In this document: positions 1 through 13,400 of the stretch, piece after piece | Position numbering within the stretch: the first letter of the stretch is position 1 | Layout: each line of letters starts with the position of its first letter | Source: Membranipora membranacea | Lineage: Eukaryota > Bryozoa > Gymnolaemata > Cheilostomatida > Membraniporidae | Assembly: GCA_914767715.1 (NCBI GenBank) | Contig: OU612065.1 | Span: forward strand, 28,212,001 to 28,276,000 | Direction of reading: 5' to 3' | Length of the DNA stretch: 64,000 nt | The notes under the pieces: model-generated | What the model was told of the DNA's origin: nothing | Seen by the model: only the letters and a program-made list of their open reading frames with translations | Database searches by the model: none | Position numbers and translations under genes: made by a program

Positions 1-2397
1 GTTGTAGTTTACAAAGATCTAGTACTACTCTAGGCAGGGAGGGTGGGAGACCTCCCTCCCTCCCTGCTCTAGGGCTAGGCAATCTATGGTTGATTGATAA
101 CCTAGATCTACTTCAGTCAAGGACTGGAGTAACAACAGGGTTATTCCAGTCCTTGCTTCAGATAAGTTAGGAGCTAAGAGTTTCTCATAGTACAATTACC
201 CTACTGGCCTACCCTACATTTTTTACTCCTACTCCTATTCCTTGGGCACACTGTCACATATACATACAATACTCAAGACTCTTATGACTAGCAGTAATCT
301 AACTGATCTAATTAATTAAAGTTCATTGAAATAATTGTTGAATTTTTAAGGTAAGTTTTACAGTTACACACACATTTAAATTACTTACCTCATGCAATTT
401 ACTTGGATTGAATATCTGGATAACTATGATTTCTTTTCTGTTTTTATTCTCACTCAGTAAAGACAGTCAGAATCCAACCAACCTACACAAGTGAAAAGAG
501 GTCAAAGTGGATGGAGCAGCAGCAATACAATTACATTTTCATTCTGTCTGAAAACTTTTCTGTTTCCTCTCGCACTGTTTACATAGTCGAAACTACACTC
601 CTTTATTGATCAGTTAAAACAACATAAACTTTCCGATTTTCTGATATAAGCTATAGTTTCTGCAGGGTTTCTGTTGTGAGGATTTTTGTGGCTTATAGGA
701 GTTGTCCCCTTTTATGAGACGACAAAACAACTCCATATAGAAAGTGTGTCTCCAAATCTAAGAGCATTTGGGGCTAACTCACTGATGTCTACACTACATA
801 TGAACTAGCCGTCTCAACAAGCTTTCTCATGAGGGGAGTAAACTTCACAATGCAGCGTGTCAAGTCAGGCTACATGTGAACTGGGAGTTTGTCCTAAGCT
901 CCCTGATGTGAACGGCGAGTTTTGTTCCAAAAATCCCTGGTGTGTGAAACAAAGATATAAAAATACAAATTACAATACTCCCTTTTTTATATCTATGGTG
1001 GGAAGTCAATGAAATAGTAAAACACCGTAACTACGAGGGTAAAAGAGGAGTGTTACTTAATATCAAGCTATACTTGGGATAATATACATTTACATTAATT
1101 AAGTGTTCGGTCAAAACCTAAATTGGTCTTATTATGAGCTTAAAAATTATTGCTTAAAAATACTAGAATTAAGAAACTGAATGTTTGTTCAGTGCAGAGA
1201 AAAGTTGCATTCGTCCTGTAAGGAAAGCAATGTGCCTTATCTAAAAAAGGGGCCTTTTAGATAAGGCTATAATAACGGGTATTTTTCGACTTAATCAAGA
1301 TATACTGTCCCCCTAATACATCAAAGCAAAGAAGGTTACCTGGGCTAATCCATATATGGAAAGTGTAACTGTCTCACTGGACATCTCACATGTGACACCA
1401 AAGTATATGCGTAATATCCTAACAATAATCAATATGCAGTGATATGTAAATTACAGAGTGTACTCAAACCGGCAAGAAAAACAATATAGCTTAGTTAATC
1501 AATTAATGTAGAATAATCAAGTATGAGCAACGAAAACAAATATCAATGTGTCGATCTGTTCCTTGCAATCAATTTTTAATGAACGTAAACAGAGATACAT
1601 CAAATTATTGTACAGCTCAAAATAGCATCATTCCAAATCACTGAACACCAAGAATGATTTTGCATTCATTTACACTGCATCCTCTATTTTATAATATATT
1701 CTAATAAAGAATTGCATATTATTCTTTATTTATGCTGTACTGTGTCATCCTTTGTGTCTATAGATTGTCATTATATAGCAGCTTTTGTTATAAATTAATC
1801 AGATGGTGAATCTTCATTGATTGCCTGTAACTACGTGTCCAAAACAAATTCCCTAAATAATATATGGAGAAAGATTAGAATTATAATAATATCGTGTATG
1901 TACTGTCAGTAAAGGCACGACCTAGCCGATATTCAGTACTGATAGGGCACAACACCCCAGGAGATAGCACTATAGACATTAATATTATAGTAAGTTTGTT
2001 AGCATTTTTGGTGTGATTGACCAAATCCTATTTGAGAACCGGCAACAAGGCAGCATATTCTGAATTTTGTATTGCTTCAAGTAATTGGGATACCGTGTAT
2101 AGTGAATCTGGAACGTTGTGTTTCCAAAATATTTTGAGATTGAAAAGAATGGTTTGTAATTGAACCATTTACAAAATATTATTTGTGTAATCTACCCCTG
2201 AGGGTAAATACTTTGTCTTATATTCGTTCCTACATCTTCGTTCAGGTATGCATGTTACAGTAAATATGACCAACACGGAGATTTGTTCTTAGTTTATTAT
2301 TACCACAAGGTTCATGCCTAACATTTGAAAGGCAACATTGACGATAAAGTTGATTGCTCATTTAAAAACATTATTATCACCATTTCTATTTTGCAGT
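1..2397. other. No gene recognised, left flank
   Basis: No open frame with coding character was found on either strand. The only structure I see is a short foldback at 1234-1267. The stretch ends at a splice-acceptor-like TTTTGCAG at 2390-2397, just before the first coding exon of the next gene, so an untranslated first exon and a promoter may lie here. I cannot place them. Confidence 0.5.
1234..1267. repeat. Foldback, GCCTTATCT family, copy 1
   Basis: Perfect 13-base arms GCCTTATCTAAAA and TTTTAGATAAGGC flank an 8-base AAGGGGCC-type loop. The outer part of the arms, GCCTTATCT, and the GGGCC core are shared with a longer foldback at 5021-5070. This suggests a dispersed palindromic element, possibly a very short MITE remnant. 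Confidence 0.6.
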
Positions 2398-2445
2398 TCA
2401 AAATCATAAGCAGATCATTGAAAGGGCGTATAACAAAGTAATCAA

Positions 2446-4649
2446 ATGGAGGGACCAACAAAAACGCCAAACCAGAGCGCGATAACAACCATCTATGGAA
2501 TTAATCGTACTAACACAGCTGATCTATTTGACGGAATGCAGCTTATTAAACCAGCCAATGGTATCGGATTTCCTCAACATCAAACGCTGAGAAGTGACAG
2601 TCGTAGAAGGCCAGTGGAGAGGACAAACAGACAGCTGGTAATCAGGATACCGAATACATCAGACGACGAAGGGGATCTACCTCTGCCTGTACCTCCCACC
2701 AACACTTCTGGTAATAGATTTAAACAAGTAGTGCCCTGAAATACCGCCTGACTTTTTATTTTTAGATGCCCACCAAGCATCACTTAGAATAGTCATTGTT
2801 TGAAAGTGTGGGAATTACATTAGATTCTTTGTTTTGGCTTCTTGAAGAAGAAAAGTACATAAACGAGTTTTTTGGTTTGAAATTCCTTCATCAGTCAATT
2901 CGCAAAGGCTCCGGTTTTACATATCCGCTCGATTGATATTACCCATGGGGAAGGATTTTTCTAAATTGAGACATGCTAACAAATATCGCTTTACTGTACT
3001 TTTTAGAAGCAGTCTATGACAGGCTTTCGAAGCGGTCAGCTCGGATGACAGACGCAAAGGCACACCGTATTAACAGCAGATCTTCAGAGGCCATAGATCA
3101 CATCAGTCATGCCAATAATCCTGGTCAAGACCATCCTTCAGAACAACCAAAGCCTAAACTACTTCCAGTATGCGAAGTCTTCAATTTTTCTGATGGACAA
3201 ATCTATGAGTTAGCCACGGAGAATGAAAAAGTAGAGAGAATGACTGCTGGCGATAAACACTCAGCTAATAGAAAGCATCACACTAAGAAAATTAAAAAAG
3301 TACATCTGGAATTTAGCAATACTGAAAAAAAAGAAACCCAAGAACATTTGCCAAAAATACTGCAGAATATGCAGAGACATTACTCCAATCACAAACTTGT
3401 CTACATTCCAACGTCAGGCCTGCCGATGGTCTGTAATATGGAGCGTACCAAGCAGACAACTAACAGGCAATCACAAATAGACAATATGGCTCAATTACAA
3501 GTGGGGCCCCAAGACAAGCTCTTGAAAGAGAAGAGACCGTTTAAACAATCTCGAGATGACAAAGGCCGGAGTATGAAGAGACATGATGTGATGATGACTG
3601 AAGTAGATTGGGATGAGTTGAGATCTAAAATAGCAACAAGAGGAGGCGAGAGTAGAGGTAGCTCACTCTACCACTCACCAGTCTCGAGCTCACCTTGCTC
3701 ACCACATTCTGAGCTTGATATGACATCAGCATCACCCTGGCCAGATCACGATCAGTATTTACAAGCTGTCAGAGAGTTAAACAGCCAGCAAAACGCAGGA
3801 CAAACAAACTACAATGGCCTTCCGTGTGAAACAACCTTCCAATTATCACCTGGTGATCCCTTTGTACTGCCGGCTATAGAGAAATCGAACAGTATGACTA
3901 AATCTAAGCATGGAATAGATCAACGCATTGAGCAAAAATTCGAGCAAACTCTTAAAATCTACAAAAGAACAAGGGAAAAAATCTTGTCCATGGATAAGAT
4001 CAAAGAGAAGGAGCAAAAGTATGTCAGATCTGGTAAAAGAAGAAGAAAACAATTCCCAATTGAGCTGAGTGTTCAAAGAATTGAGGGAGCCAGACCTGTT
4101 GAAAATATAGTGAAAACAGAGGCAACAAGAGTTCACAGCACAGAAACTGATGCAGAGGCAACTGGAAGTGCCCTACAATCCCAGAAAAGTAAAATAGAAC
4201 TCAAGTTTACTCAAAGGAAATCCTCAACAAAGCTTCCCCCTATAACTCAAACTCCGAAGAGCACCACAAGATCTGGTAAAGAGAAGGTAAACACTCCGCC
4301 AAAGAAAACAACAGGAACTCCACAAAAAAAGATGTTTGCGGAATGTGACTATGATCAGTTCAGTCATAGAAAACTGAAGACTAAAGCTGCGGCTACTCCA
4401 CGTACTCCCCGCACAAAACAAGCTTCTCAAAATCAGATCTCACGCCAGTATGACAGAAATGAAGCCATGCAATATATCAAGGTTAAGATCGGTGATGATG
4501 ATAAAAAGGAAAGGTGTGTTCCAGCAGAGACAGGCATTATCCCTGAAGAAGAATCATTCACGGAATATGATAAAACTTCCATCTACACAAGTGAAGAAAG
4601 GGCAACTCCACCTGTCATGATTGATGGTCATGATATAAATGACACTTAA
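2446..4649 (+). CDS. Two-exon gene, basic disordered protein of unknown function
   Basis: Coding exons are 2446-2710 and 3007-4649, joined across a 296-base GT-AG intron. The junction codon is G|AA (Glu89) and the phase is exact. The intron carries an in-frame stop, so splicing is required. The product is 635 residues. The start is the first ATG after an in-frame TAA at 2431, and an acceptor at 2397 suggests an upstream untranslated exon. I recognise no family. The protein is hydrophilic, rich in Lys, Ser, Thr and Gln, and lacks signal peptide or membrane segments. It has a Ser/Pro-rich stretch (SSLYHSPVSSSPCSPHSE), a predicted helical basic segment around residues 395-435 (DQRIEQKFEQTLKIYKRTRE onward, then GKRRRKQ), TP-rich repeats (TPRTPRTKQ) near residue 550 and an acidic C-terminus. 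GKRRRKQ could be a nuclear localisation signal. Coding status is well supported; function is unknown. Confidence 0.8.
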
Positions 4650-4766
4650 CTTACATATATATCCTAACGTTTCGTAATTTTTCATCTCATTCTAGAAAGG
4701 CCGCCAGGCACATTTATGTTGTTCAGCCAGTGCTCAAGATCAATATTTCAGAACAATAGAACGTTA

Positions 4767-4784
4767 AATAAAAAATTAAATAAA
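4767..4784 (+). terminator. Poly(A) signals of the 2446-4649 gene
   Basis: Two AATAAA hexamers (4767-4772 and 4779-4784) lie 118-135 bases after the stop codon of the upstream gene and fit a short 3' untranslated region. Confidence 0.6.
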
Positions 4785-4789
4785 CCATG

Positions 4790-7700
4790 ATTCTGCTCAT
4801 CTTGTAATGACTTCATGCTTCCCTTCTCAGTGCAGGGGGATTGATATTTGTTTGTAAATATGTTTCAGAAGAATGTAAGCGATGATGATGATGTTAACAT
4901 TAACAATGCCATATTTTAAACTCCAGTTATGCTGAAAACTTTGTGCCTGATAGTTGTGCTCTCTTTTTTCATGTGCAAATAACTACTGCAGGTTGGCGGT
5001 ACAAAGACTTTTGCTATATAGCCTTATCTCAGGGGCCCAACTTCTGTTTGTGGGGCCGTTGAGATAAGGCTACTTTCAATAGGATTATACCCTTTCCTTA
5101 ACTCCCAATTGGATCAACGCTGAATTGAGAGTTGACAAAAAGAAACGAAATAACATTAAATGGCTCACAACCAACCAGAAATAGTGAAATAAACTTGACG
5201 CTAGGAAGCGGCCATGGGCCTTTTCAGGCCCATGATACTCTCAAATCTCCATCATCTCACCTCGAAACTGTGCAGGAAAAAAAACACAGGAGAGCTTAAA
5301 CAGATGTAAGGCCGGTATTGTCTGTATGCTGTATATGACTTTCTTGACAATATTCCGTAAAGAAGCTACATTTAAATCTTATATCAGTTTTTGCTGTTTT
5401 TGCTGTTTTTGCTCTTTAAATTGTGGTATCATCAATTAGTTGGTAGAATTTGCTGGTAAAACTTGCTGCATTGCAGCTAACAGCTATCTATATGTGATGT
5501 AAACATTCATAAAGCACACAAATTTGTTGTCTGGGTTGTAGCATTGTTCTTTGAAAGAGCTGAGTCAGTAAATCATTATGACAAGGTCTAGTAGGTGGCA
5601 GTGAAAATTCTCATGCTCTTCAAACATGGAGAAAGGTGTAATACAATAGAGCAATACTATGTGAAACAATTGCATATTGGATAGGGGTAAACAAGACGCC
5701 CAAGCTTGGCTGAGTAAACATTGCATAGAACACTCAGTCTATTTTGTACATATTGAAATGCCATATAAGAACAGAACTTCCAATGGAGTGTATGAAATGC
5801 TTTCATTATAAAGCTCAAACCTGATACTTAGTAAATATTGGACAGGAATATGTTAGATTTAGCGACGAGAACTGAGATCGGATGACATTAGTGGTTGCAG
5901 AGCAGTATAAGAGAGAGGAGTGTTCATGTATGATCCTGATAATTGCTAAATACTAGACAAAATTGGGTTGGAATCATGGAAGTTGTTTAGCTTCACAGCA
6001 GCACATGGTACAACTAACGAGGAACAGATATTGCTGTTCGCTGTTCAGAGACGAGACAGATGGTGAGTTTTTTTATCGCCGGAATATGATTTATGTTTTA
6101 TAAATTGTGATTCACTGTACCATCATCGTACTGATATTCTAGTTTATATAACGATACATATACCCCAAGAAGCATTGTCAATAATGGCCAATAATGTTAA
6201 ATTATTAGGGTACATGCTGGTTGAAACAATCAAAATAACCTTCCTCTCATTCGCTTCTGATTGACCTCTCTCATTTTCTATTGATACACGAATCTCTTTC
6301 ATCTTTTGAGCAGTTACGGAATGGGTGAATATTCAAAATCTGGTGTGCATGTTGATTTCAAAGTGTTCAGGCCCAAAATTATTGCCCCTCTATTCCACTT
6401 TTAAATACTGCTGTTAGTTTGCAGCAGTTCCTCTGACCCCTTTTTTTTAATGTCCGGTTACACAGGGTGACTCAATGTATTCTAGTCTGGATAAATAAAG
6501 AGCGGATAGGTACAACATTGTAACAGTGAGCTGAATGAGCCACTTAGTAATGGTTTTATCTCTCCTTGAATGCACAATGCGCTCACAAAGAGTTAACTTT
6601 CTAACCGAAAAATTTAAACCTACAGAACAAAGAAAAAAACCGGAGATAAAATAAGTGTGCACACATTTTGTATCACTATTATATAGACATGATGGCTTAT
6701 TTGTAAAACCATCAGGGCTAATATTGAAATTAAGCCTCAATCAGAATATTCAATGAAAGTGTCACTCACAATAGAAAACCACTTTTCATCATGTGTGGCA
6801 ATTCTCTCAGAGAACCTTTTCTTTTATGAATTTTCGCCACTTGACAATGATTTTGTTCATCACCAGATTGAATCTACTCATAAAGTGGAATCTCCTACTT
6901 AGTGTAAGCTGAACTCTCTATCTGGACTTGTTATAATTTAGATTTTGCACGCGGCATTCCAAGAAATAATTTGTTCGCATGGGGAAGGTTTGTAGAACAT
7001 TGTTTCACTGATTTTATAGACTATTATCACAAAAAAGTGTCAAAATATCTAATTAACTAATTTCCATATAATAACAGGGCCAAATTTCAATTCAGGATGT
7101 TTAAAATGTGTAACATGGAAGCGTGTGACTTGCTGTAACTATCGAGGAGAAAGAGGGTGAAATTAGCCTGCAGTTCACACCTTTTATACTTTTGGTTTAT
7201 AGTCTGTACTTGGAACTTAAACATTATCCCAACAGATTTTACATAGTTCACCCATGCCAGTGTCAATTTTGCTAATCTATGTTGTACAACACCAGCAGTA
7301 AACCCTAGCTAGCTAGCAACTATTCCTTTGACAGAGCTTTTAGCAGCTTGCATTGAGTAAACAGTGCATCAACGATAGCATTCTGTTGTAATGATTCCGA
7401 AAACAAAAAGTCTTGTGTTTGAACAAGCCACTTCATAATTTCTACGTAGATTATGTCAGATCTTTTCAAAAGTGTATCAGGGTTGGTCTAGCATAGGACA
7501 AGTGGTGAGGAAAGTGTTTAAAGAATGAGCTCATGGCATTAATGTATACAGGAAAAACCTACTTCAGATCCCAATGACTGATGCCAATCCTTGAAACATA
7601 GGTGATCGAAGGATACAGTAAATGCCATTGCTTACATGACTTTACAAGAATGGATATCGTTTTCATCAAGTTTCGGCAGCCATGTAAGTAAATATTACAT

Positions 7701-10467
7701 TGCGATATGTATCAGCAAAACAGCATGAGGATACAAGGACAGTTGGTCAAACACAGTTATATATGTGCTTCAGTCAAAGTTAAGATAAAACTAAGCAGCT
7801 TGGGTCTTTCGTATTCCAACGGGTTAGTGATAAGAACTATTGTTAATCTTAATCACTTTCAAACTTACAGCATCAACACGGCGGCAACCTATCCGTGAAA
7901 AATTCTCCAACCGGCCATTGACAACCTTATCTAAATTCAAATATTGAGCAAACATTCACTGAATAGCAGTAATAATGAACTTCTAGTTATTTTGAACCCT
8001 AACTAGCATTATTATTGCAGTTTGTGACAAGTGATAACAGGGCAAATTAGTGGTAGCCATAGTTGAGGATAGCAAGCTAGCATGTCAGCTGTACACATTA
8101 AGGGTTACACATTAGCAGAATACACAGCATTGAATTTGATGGTGAATTTTTTCGATAGCGAGCAAGCTTTGTCAGTTGGAGGTCACAAAGGAGGAGTATT
8201 GCGTTACCAACTCATATCACAGCATCAAATGGGAACTGCTGAAGAGAGTCTAGATAGATTAGACATTTATATCTAACAGATATAAACTACTAAAGCTAAG
8301 ATCAGGCAAGATGTTGGCATAGCTGAGTTACATTTTCATCAGCCTTGTCACAGCTTGCCAACTCTTAGTGGAAAATAAAAGATACGACATCATCACAGAT
8401 AAAAAGATTATCAAGCTGCTATTTCTCACTTGGATTGACCGGATTAGTGGGATATACAGTGAGTATGCTTATACCCTCTTATTATGTTTGTAAGTCAGGT
8501 CAGGTTTGATTAGGAAATGGCGTTCGTTTTGCCATGTCACTTATCATAGTGAGATCAGGTCAGTTATAGAATCTAGGATGGTGGCATAAGTGTGAGATGC
8601 AATTTGACTATGGTTACTGTTCTTTGAGAGGAAGGATGAACATCACAACCAACATGAACCCTGTTTCTCCATGGGTTTATTGAACATCCGATAATTCCCA
8701 TTACTTGTCAGTTTATCTCACAAGTCTTGACTGAGTGGTCTAAGTGGCTAAGGGGATGGGCTGATCCCCATTATATATTAAGTTCTAGCCTTTTTGAGAA
8801 CTCGTCTGGCTGCAATGAATTGAAGCGATCCGTCAATTCACACAGGAAAAGATATCTGGTTGTGCTGTGTTACACTAACTGCAGAACTCTGCAAATGTCT
8901 GAATATGGAGTATGGGGTTACTTCCATAATCTACACAAGATCAGATGGGCAAATGGACAATCATACTAATATAAAACACCAGTCATTCTTATAGACTAAT
9001 CAACCAATGCTTTTTCTACCACAGCAGAAGCCTTGTGTGTCACGTCTGGAACGCTCAGATCTGATGCCGGTAATACTAAGAGCACACTACGACTGACAAC
9101 AGGATTAACAACACTGTAAAATGCCGCCCACAATTTACACAAAAACTTGTTTTACAGTACAGTCCAGGTATTTATAAGGTCCTGATCAGATTCACATGAT
9201 GGGTAATCGAAGTATGTGATTGGCTGGTATTAAACTAACCTAGGATTGATAGATTGTCACTCTGTCAACGGATAGGATTGATGTACAGTGTATAAACACT
9301 CGAAATGTGAATTAGCTGAAATACGACTCCAGTAATCTATAGTGTCAAGGCAGACAAATGGGAAGAACAAATATGTGCATAAGTTCTTTACCATTCCAGT
9401 CGAGAAGAGCTGCAGTAATGAGCCCAAGATTCTCCCACCCATCAGCGCTAGCATTGAGCCACAAATGTGCTGCCAATGCAGAGGGATGTTACTTGTGCTG
9501 ACAAAATCTTGTCAACAGATTGAGGAAATATTATAATTCGGCTGTCTTTTTCCTCTTACAGAAATTATTCTATGGATCATCTATGGAATGAGGGTGAAAG
9601 GACAGTCCATGATAATCTTCTTCAGTATCGTAATGTCCAAAACAAACATGTCATTGAGCATTAAAGGTAGCAACAGGAAAGATTTTTCGAATTCAACTTT
9701 ATGAAGCTGTTGTGTACACAAACTTGAAGATTACACTTCAAAACTACTCAAAAAAGTACTTAATTTATTGTATAAAATACTAAGTTATATTATATTCAAT
9801 CGATACATCAAAAATAAAACTGAATCTCTTAAATCTGCTGATTAATATAAGAGCAACCATTGCTAAATAAATACTACACAACACTGCTGTGCTACCATAA
9901 TCTTAAAAAAGCAATAGACTTCTCAGGCCTTAGATTACAGGATGAAAAAAATAGCAGATGAATGAGTTACACAGAAAAAAAAAGAGAAAAGTATTGCGCA
10001 GCAAACTGACCATAATGGCACACAAAAGTGTATAGCGGATTTCCTCTGGGATTTTAAAACTACTTGTTATCAGTAAGGGGGGGGGGGGACACTGTTTCTG
10101 CTAAATAAAACAATACAAGATTTTGACAAACCTCAAATTAGCAGTTGCAATGCTTACCATGGCTGTTACTCTATGTATCCGATACTGTTATTTACCTGTT
10201 AGTTTTGATTGCCACGCTCGTATCTGAAAAATGTAATAATATATCAATAAGCCTGTCAAGTCAACATTCTGATGGTTTTAGTCAGATATGGGGTACTAGA
10301 TAGGACCAGGTGACAGATAAGCATTACATCTGGATACACCACAGTATTGGGCGTTGCTATTATGCTTAGAAACTAACAGACGATATCAAATTATGTGAAG
10401 GTACAAGAAGAAGTATTAAAATGCCTGTGTGACAGTGTGACAGTGTGACAGTGGCAGTTGCCTTTTA
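4790..10467. other. Long stretch with no gene recognised
   Basis: Short open frames here (for example 7707-7898, 8082-8276 and 8727-8969) show no family resemblance and no splice-coherent partners, and I do not call them genes. Visible structure is the foldback at 5021-5070, a short TTTTTGCTG triplication near 5390-5413 and a run of 12 G at 10077-10088. The right end should hold the 3' untranslated region of the minus-strand CC2D1 gene; a reverse-strand AATAAA lies at 9764-9769. Confidence 0.5.
5021..5070. repeat. Foldback, GCCTTATCT family, copy 2
   Basis: Arms GCCTTATCTCA (5021-5031) and TGAGATAAGGC (5060-5070) are perfect inverted repeats, with GGGGCC just inside each arm. The arm tip matches the foldback at 1234-1267. 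Confidence 0.6.
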
Positions 10468-13400
10468 CTAACTGACCTCTCTGCCAACAATATCCTTTTT
10501 GATATTGAGTACTTGGTATCGTCTTCTCTCTCCCGCCTGACTAGCGGATTGTATCTGTGCGTGGTATGTTTTATTCAGGTTACTCAGTACCTGCCAAAGT
10601 GTGAAACATCACAGCTCAGAGTAAGAAACATTACATCTCCCAATTTTGTATTCACATAGAACCCAGGTGAAAAATGAGTCTGGGTCAGTAAATGGAAAGT
10701 TTGTAAGCGTCAAATTTTTGTTACCGACCCAGACTCATTTTTATTGCTGGGATTGTGTCTTATTTATGTTAATAGTGGCTCTCAGGGTTGGCTGTCTGGG
10801 ACAATGTAAACCAGGCTTCAGAGTAAGTAACATCTCAAGGTAAATCAATTCGGGATGATGCAGTACCTGAGTGAGTCTCTATTTGAGCAGCTGAACCATG
10901 GGCTAATATTTTAACATAATTTTTCACTATAATTCCAACCCATGTTTGCCAATCACTTGAAATTGCTGAAAAGAGGCTTGACTTATATTTCAGTTAACAC
11001 CAGGAAGAGTGAGGTGATATTGATTCAGCATCGGTGAAGCAAATGAAAGACTACAAATTCCTGACTACCGAGTTGGTGTTTAATCACAACATGTGGAATG
11101 CAGATCAAATTTATTCTTTGTTAGTCAAAAAAACAACTGCTTGCCATACCTGTATATATTCATGTGGAGACAACTGATTTCGCCTCATCATGGTGGTTAT
11201 ACCGTCTATTTGTGTGGCCATGTCTGCCGAGATTCTCGTCAGCTTATCCATGTCTTGTTTGGCCATTTTCCCACCTGCCTCTCTTATCTACAATAAAAAA
11301 CTCTACCGTAATACCTCACTTATAAGACACCGGCCTTATAAGTGAAGCACCTCCCTCGGAAAAAAAAATGCTCCAGTTATAAAGCACCCCACAGCTACAA
11401 GGCACCCCCTTGAAAAAATAACTGACCTTGTTGGGATTCAAACCTGCAACATTCAAAATGCGCAGTGTTTACAAGGCAGACGCTCACACACTGAGCTCTT
11501 CGGCCCTGCTAATAAGCCGAGGATTTGGTCCAGTATAAATATAAAAATGCTTCAAATGATAGCCGTGCCTATACGCTCCTCTCTAATATTCATTAGGCAG
11601 CAACGAAGCTGATTTAACTTAGTTGACCCTGCATTCAAGAAAATCCTGCCCATACCCTACACTAAATTGTTTTTTGGCCTCTCAATACTGTCCAGGTTCA
11701 AACCTGGATGATAATTGTGTACATGACAGGAACTGAGGCCAGATGCTTGATCAATAGGCAGAAAACCTATATATGGTTTGTTCCAGCAATGGAAAGACAC
11801 ATTTTTTCAACTGAGACTGCAATACTACGCTTTACCTTAGAATCCAACTCTTTCTTCTCAAACTTGAGAACTTCAAGACTTGTAATCTTAACATTAGAGA
11901 CCTGAGGAGGTAACGGTTCTGCTAATCTATAACATAGTATAACATAGCAGAATGAGCACTGAGATGAAAGGCTCTTTTGATGGCAGCCATCTGTACATTA
12001 GGAGGAAGCTGCGACACACTTAAAGCAACATTCATTTTTCCCCAAGAAGTGAATGACGCTTTTTTATGTAAACATACTATGAAGTGGTCCAAACAATAGC
12101 GCAAACCACCACGTTTTTTTGGTACCATATTGAAAAAGTTACCTGTGTGACTGTTGAGATAATAGCAGGGGTGTGTGATGTGATGGTTGGCAAAAGTGTG
12201 TGGGCAAACTTTTCATCGAGAGTCAGAGGATATATTATCTATATTAATGTTGTAATTTTTCATATAAATCTTTATGATAATGTGAATAAAAACGGCAATA
12301 AAACGCTGACAATGTGATAACAAAAATAAACCAATGTAAAAACAGATTTTGAGAAAATTTGGTTTGAGCAGTGTTTGGACGGAATAATAAACAAAGGGGA
12401 TGACGAGCAAAAGCTTTTACCGTTGATTTCTGCATGAGATTCGTTTAAGGAGAAAATTTGGTATATCAGTACCAAAAATGAATATAGATAAAAAAATTAT
12501 GTCTTTTAAATCATTAATTATGAGATTGGCAACATTAATTTCCCAACAAGTGGGAGAGTTGGTCTCTTTCGGCGTCTGAGACATGCTATGGAGGGCGTTT
12601 TCTCTTCTCACAATACTAGGCAGGCTCTGCTGGTGTTTTCGTTCCTGTAACACACAGTAACACACTCATCAGGTGAGCACAACCAATGTCTAGTATTGAG
12701 AAAAGAGACAACACCAACCCACTCATCCGCTCACCCACCCGGCAACAGACCCATCCAGCCGTCTACCAACCCAGACAATCGATAAAAACCAACATATAAG
12801 AGAGGTTTCTTCTATGGTGTTAGTATCTTATCCTATCACTGAATTAAGCCACAGAGGGGACCGGAGGGTGTTAGATTTGCTGGCAAGATTACAGAAAGAG
12901 TTAAGCACACAGATGCAAGGGTCAAGGACATTCTCACACCACACATTTTGATTTCTTTGCTAAATTTATGGAGAATTTTGCATGGATTCACCACATTTTC
13001 TACCCAGCTATAAAACTTACCTTCTGACTGCTGTGTTTTGACGTTCCTGTAAACAGAGAAGGATTTTACATCAGAAAAGATGAATCAGAGGCAGGGATAT
13101 TACAAAAAGGAAAGTGGACTGGACATGAGAATGAACTACGTAAAGGATAATGATGACTTCAGGGTGGGAGATCGTCATTTTAGTTTTCATGCTATTCTGG
13201 AAGTTCTGTCGAAAAGCAGCAACAACAACAACAACGGTGCTTAATGCATTCTACATTCTATAAAGTTGAAGTTTGTTGCCTAATTTTAATATCCATCCTT
13301 TAATAGGTTGATAGCATCGAACCACGGCACATAAATGGAAAAACAAAATAATTTATTTCACACAGAGATAAGTTGTACTTATCTTACCATGACTTTTTTC

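Noticed and set aside
8724-8800. tRNA-Leu/Ser-like stretch (GACTGAGTGGTCTAAGTGG)
   Set aside because: The B-box is poor and no cloverleaf can be drawn; at most a decayed tRNA-derived repeat.
10201-10235. Possible extra CC2D1 exon (IRAWQSKLT) downstream of the called stop
   Set aside because: It has splice-like edges, but the family-like C-terminus already ends at 10468; no phase evidence links it.
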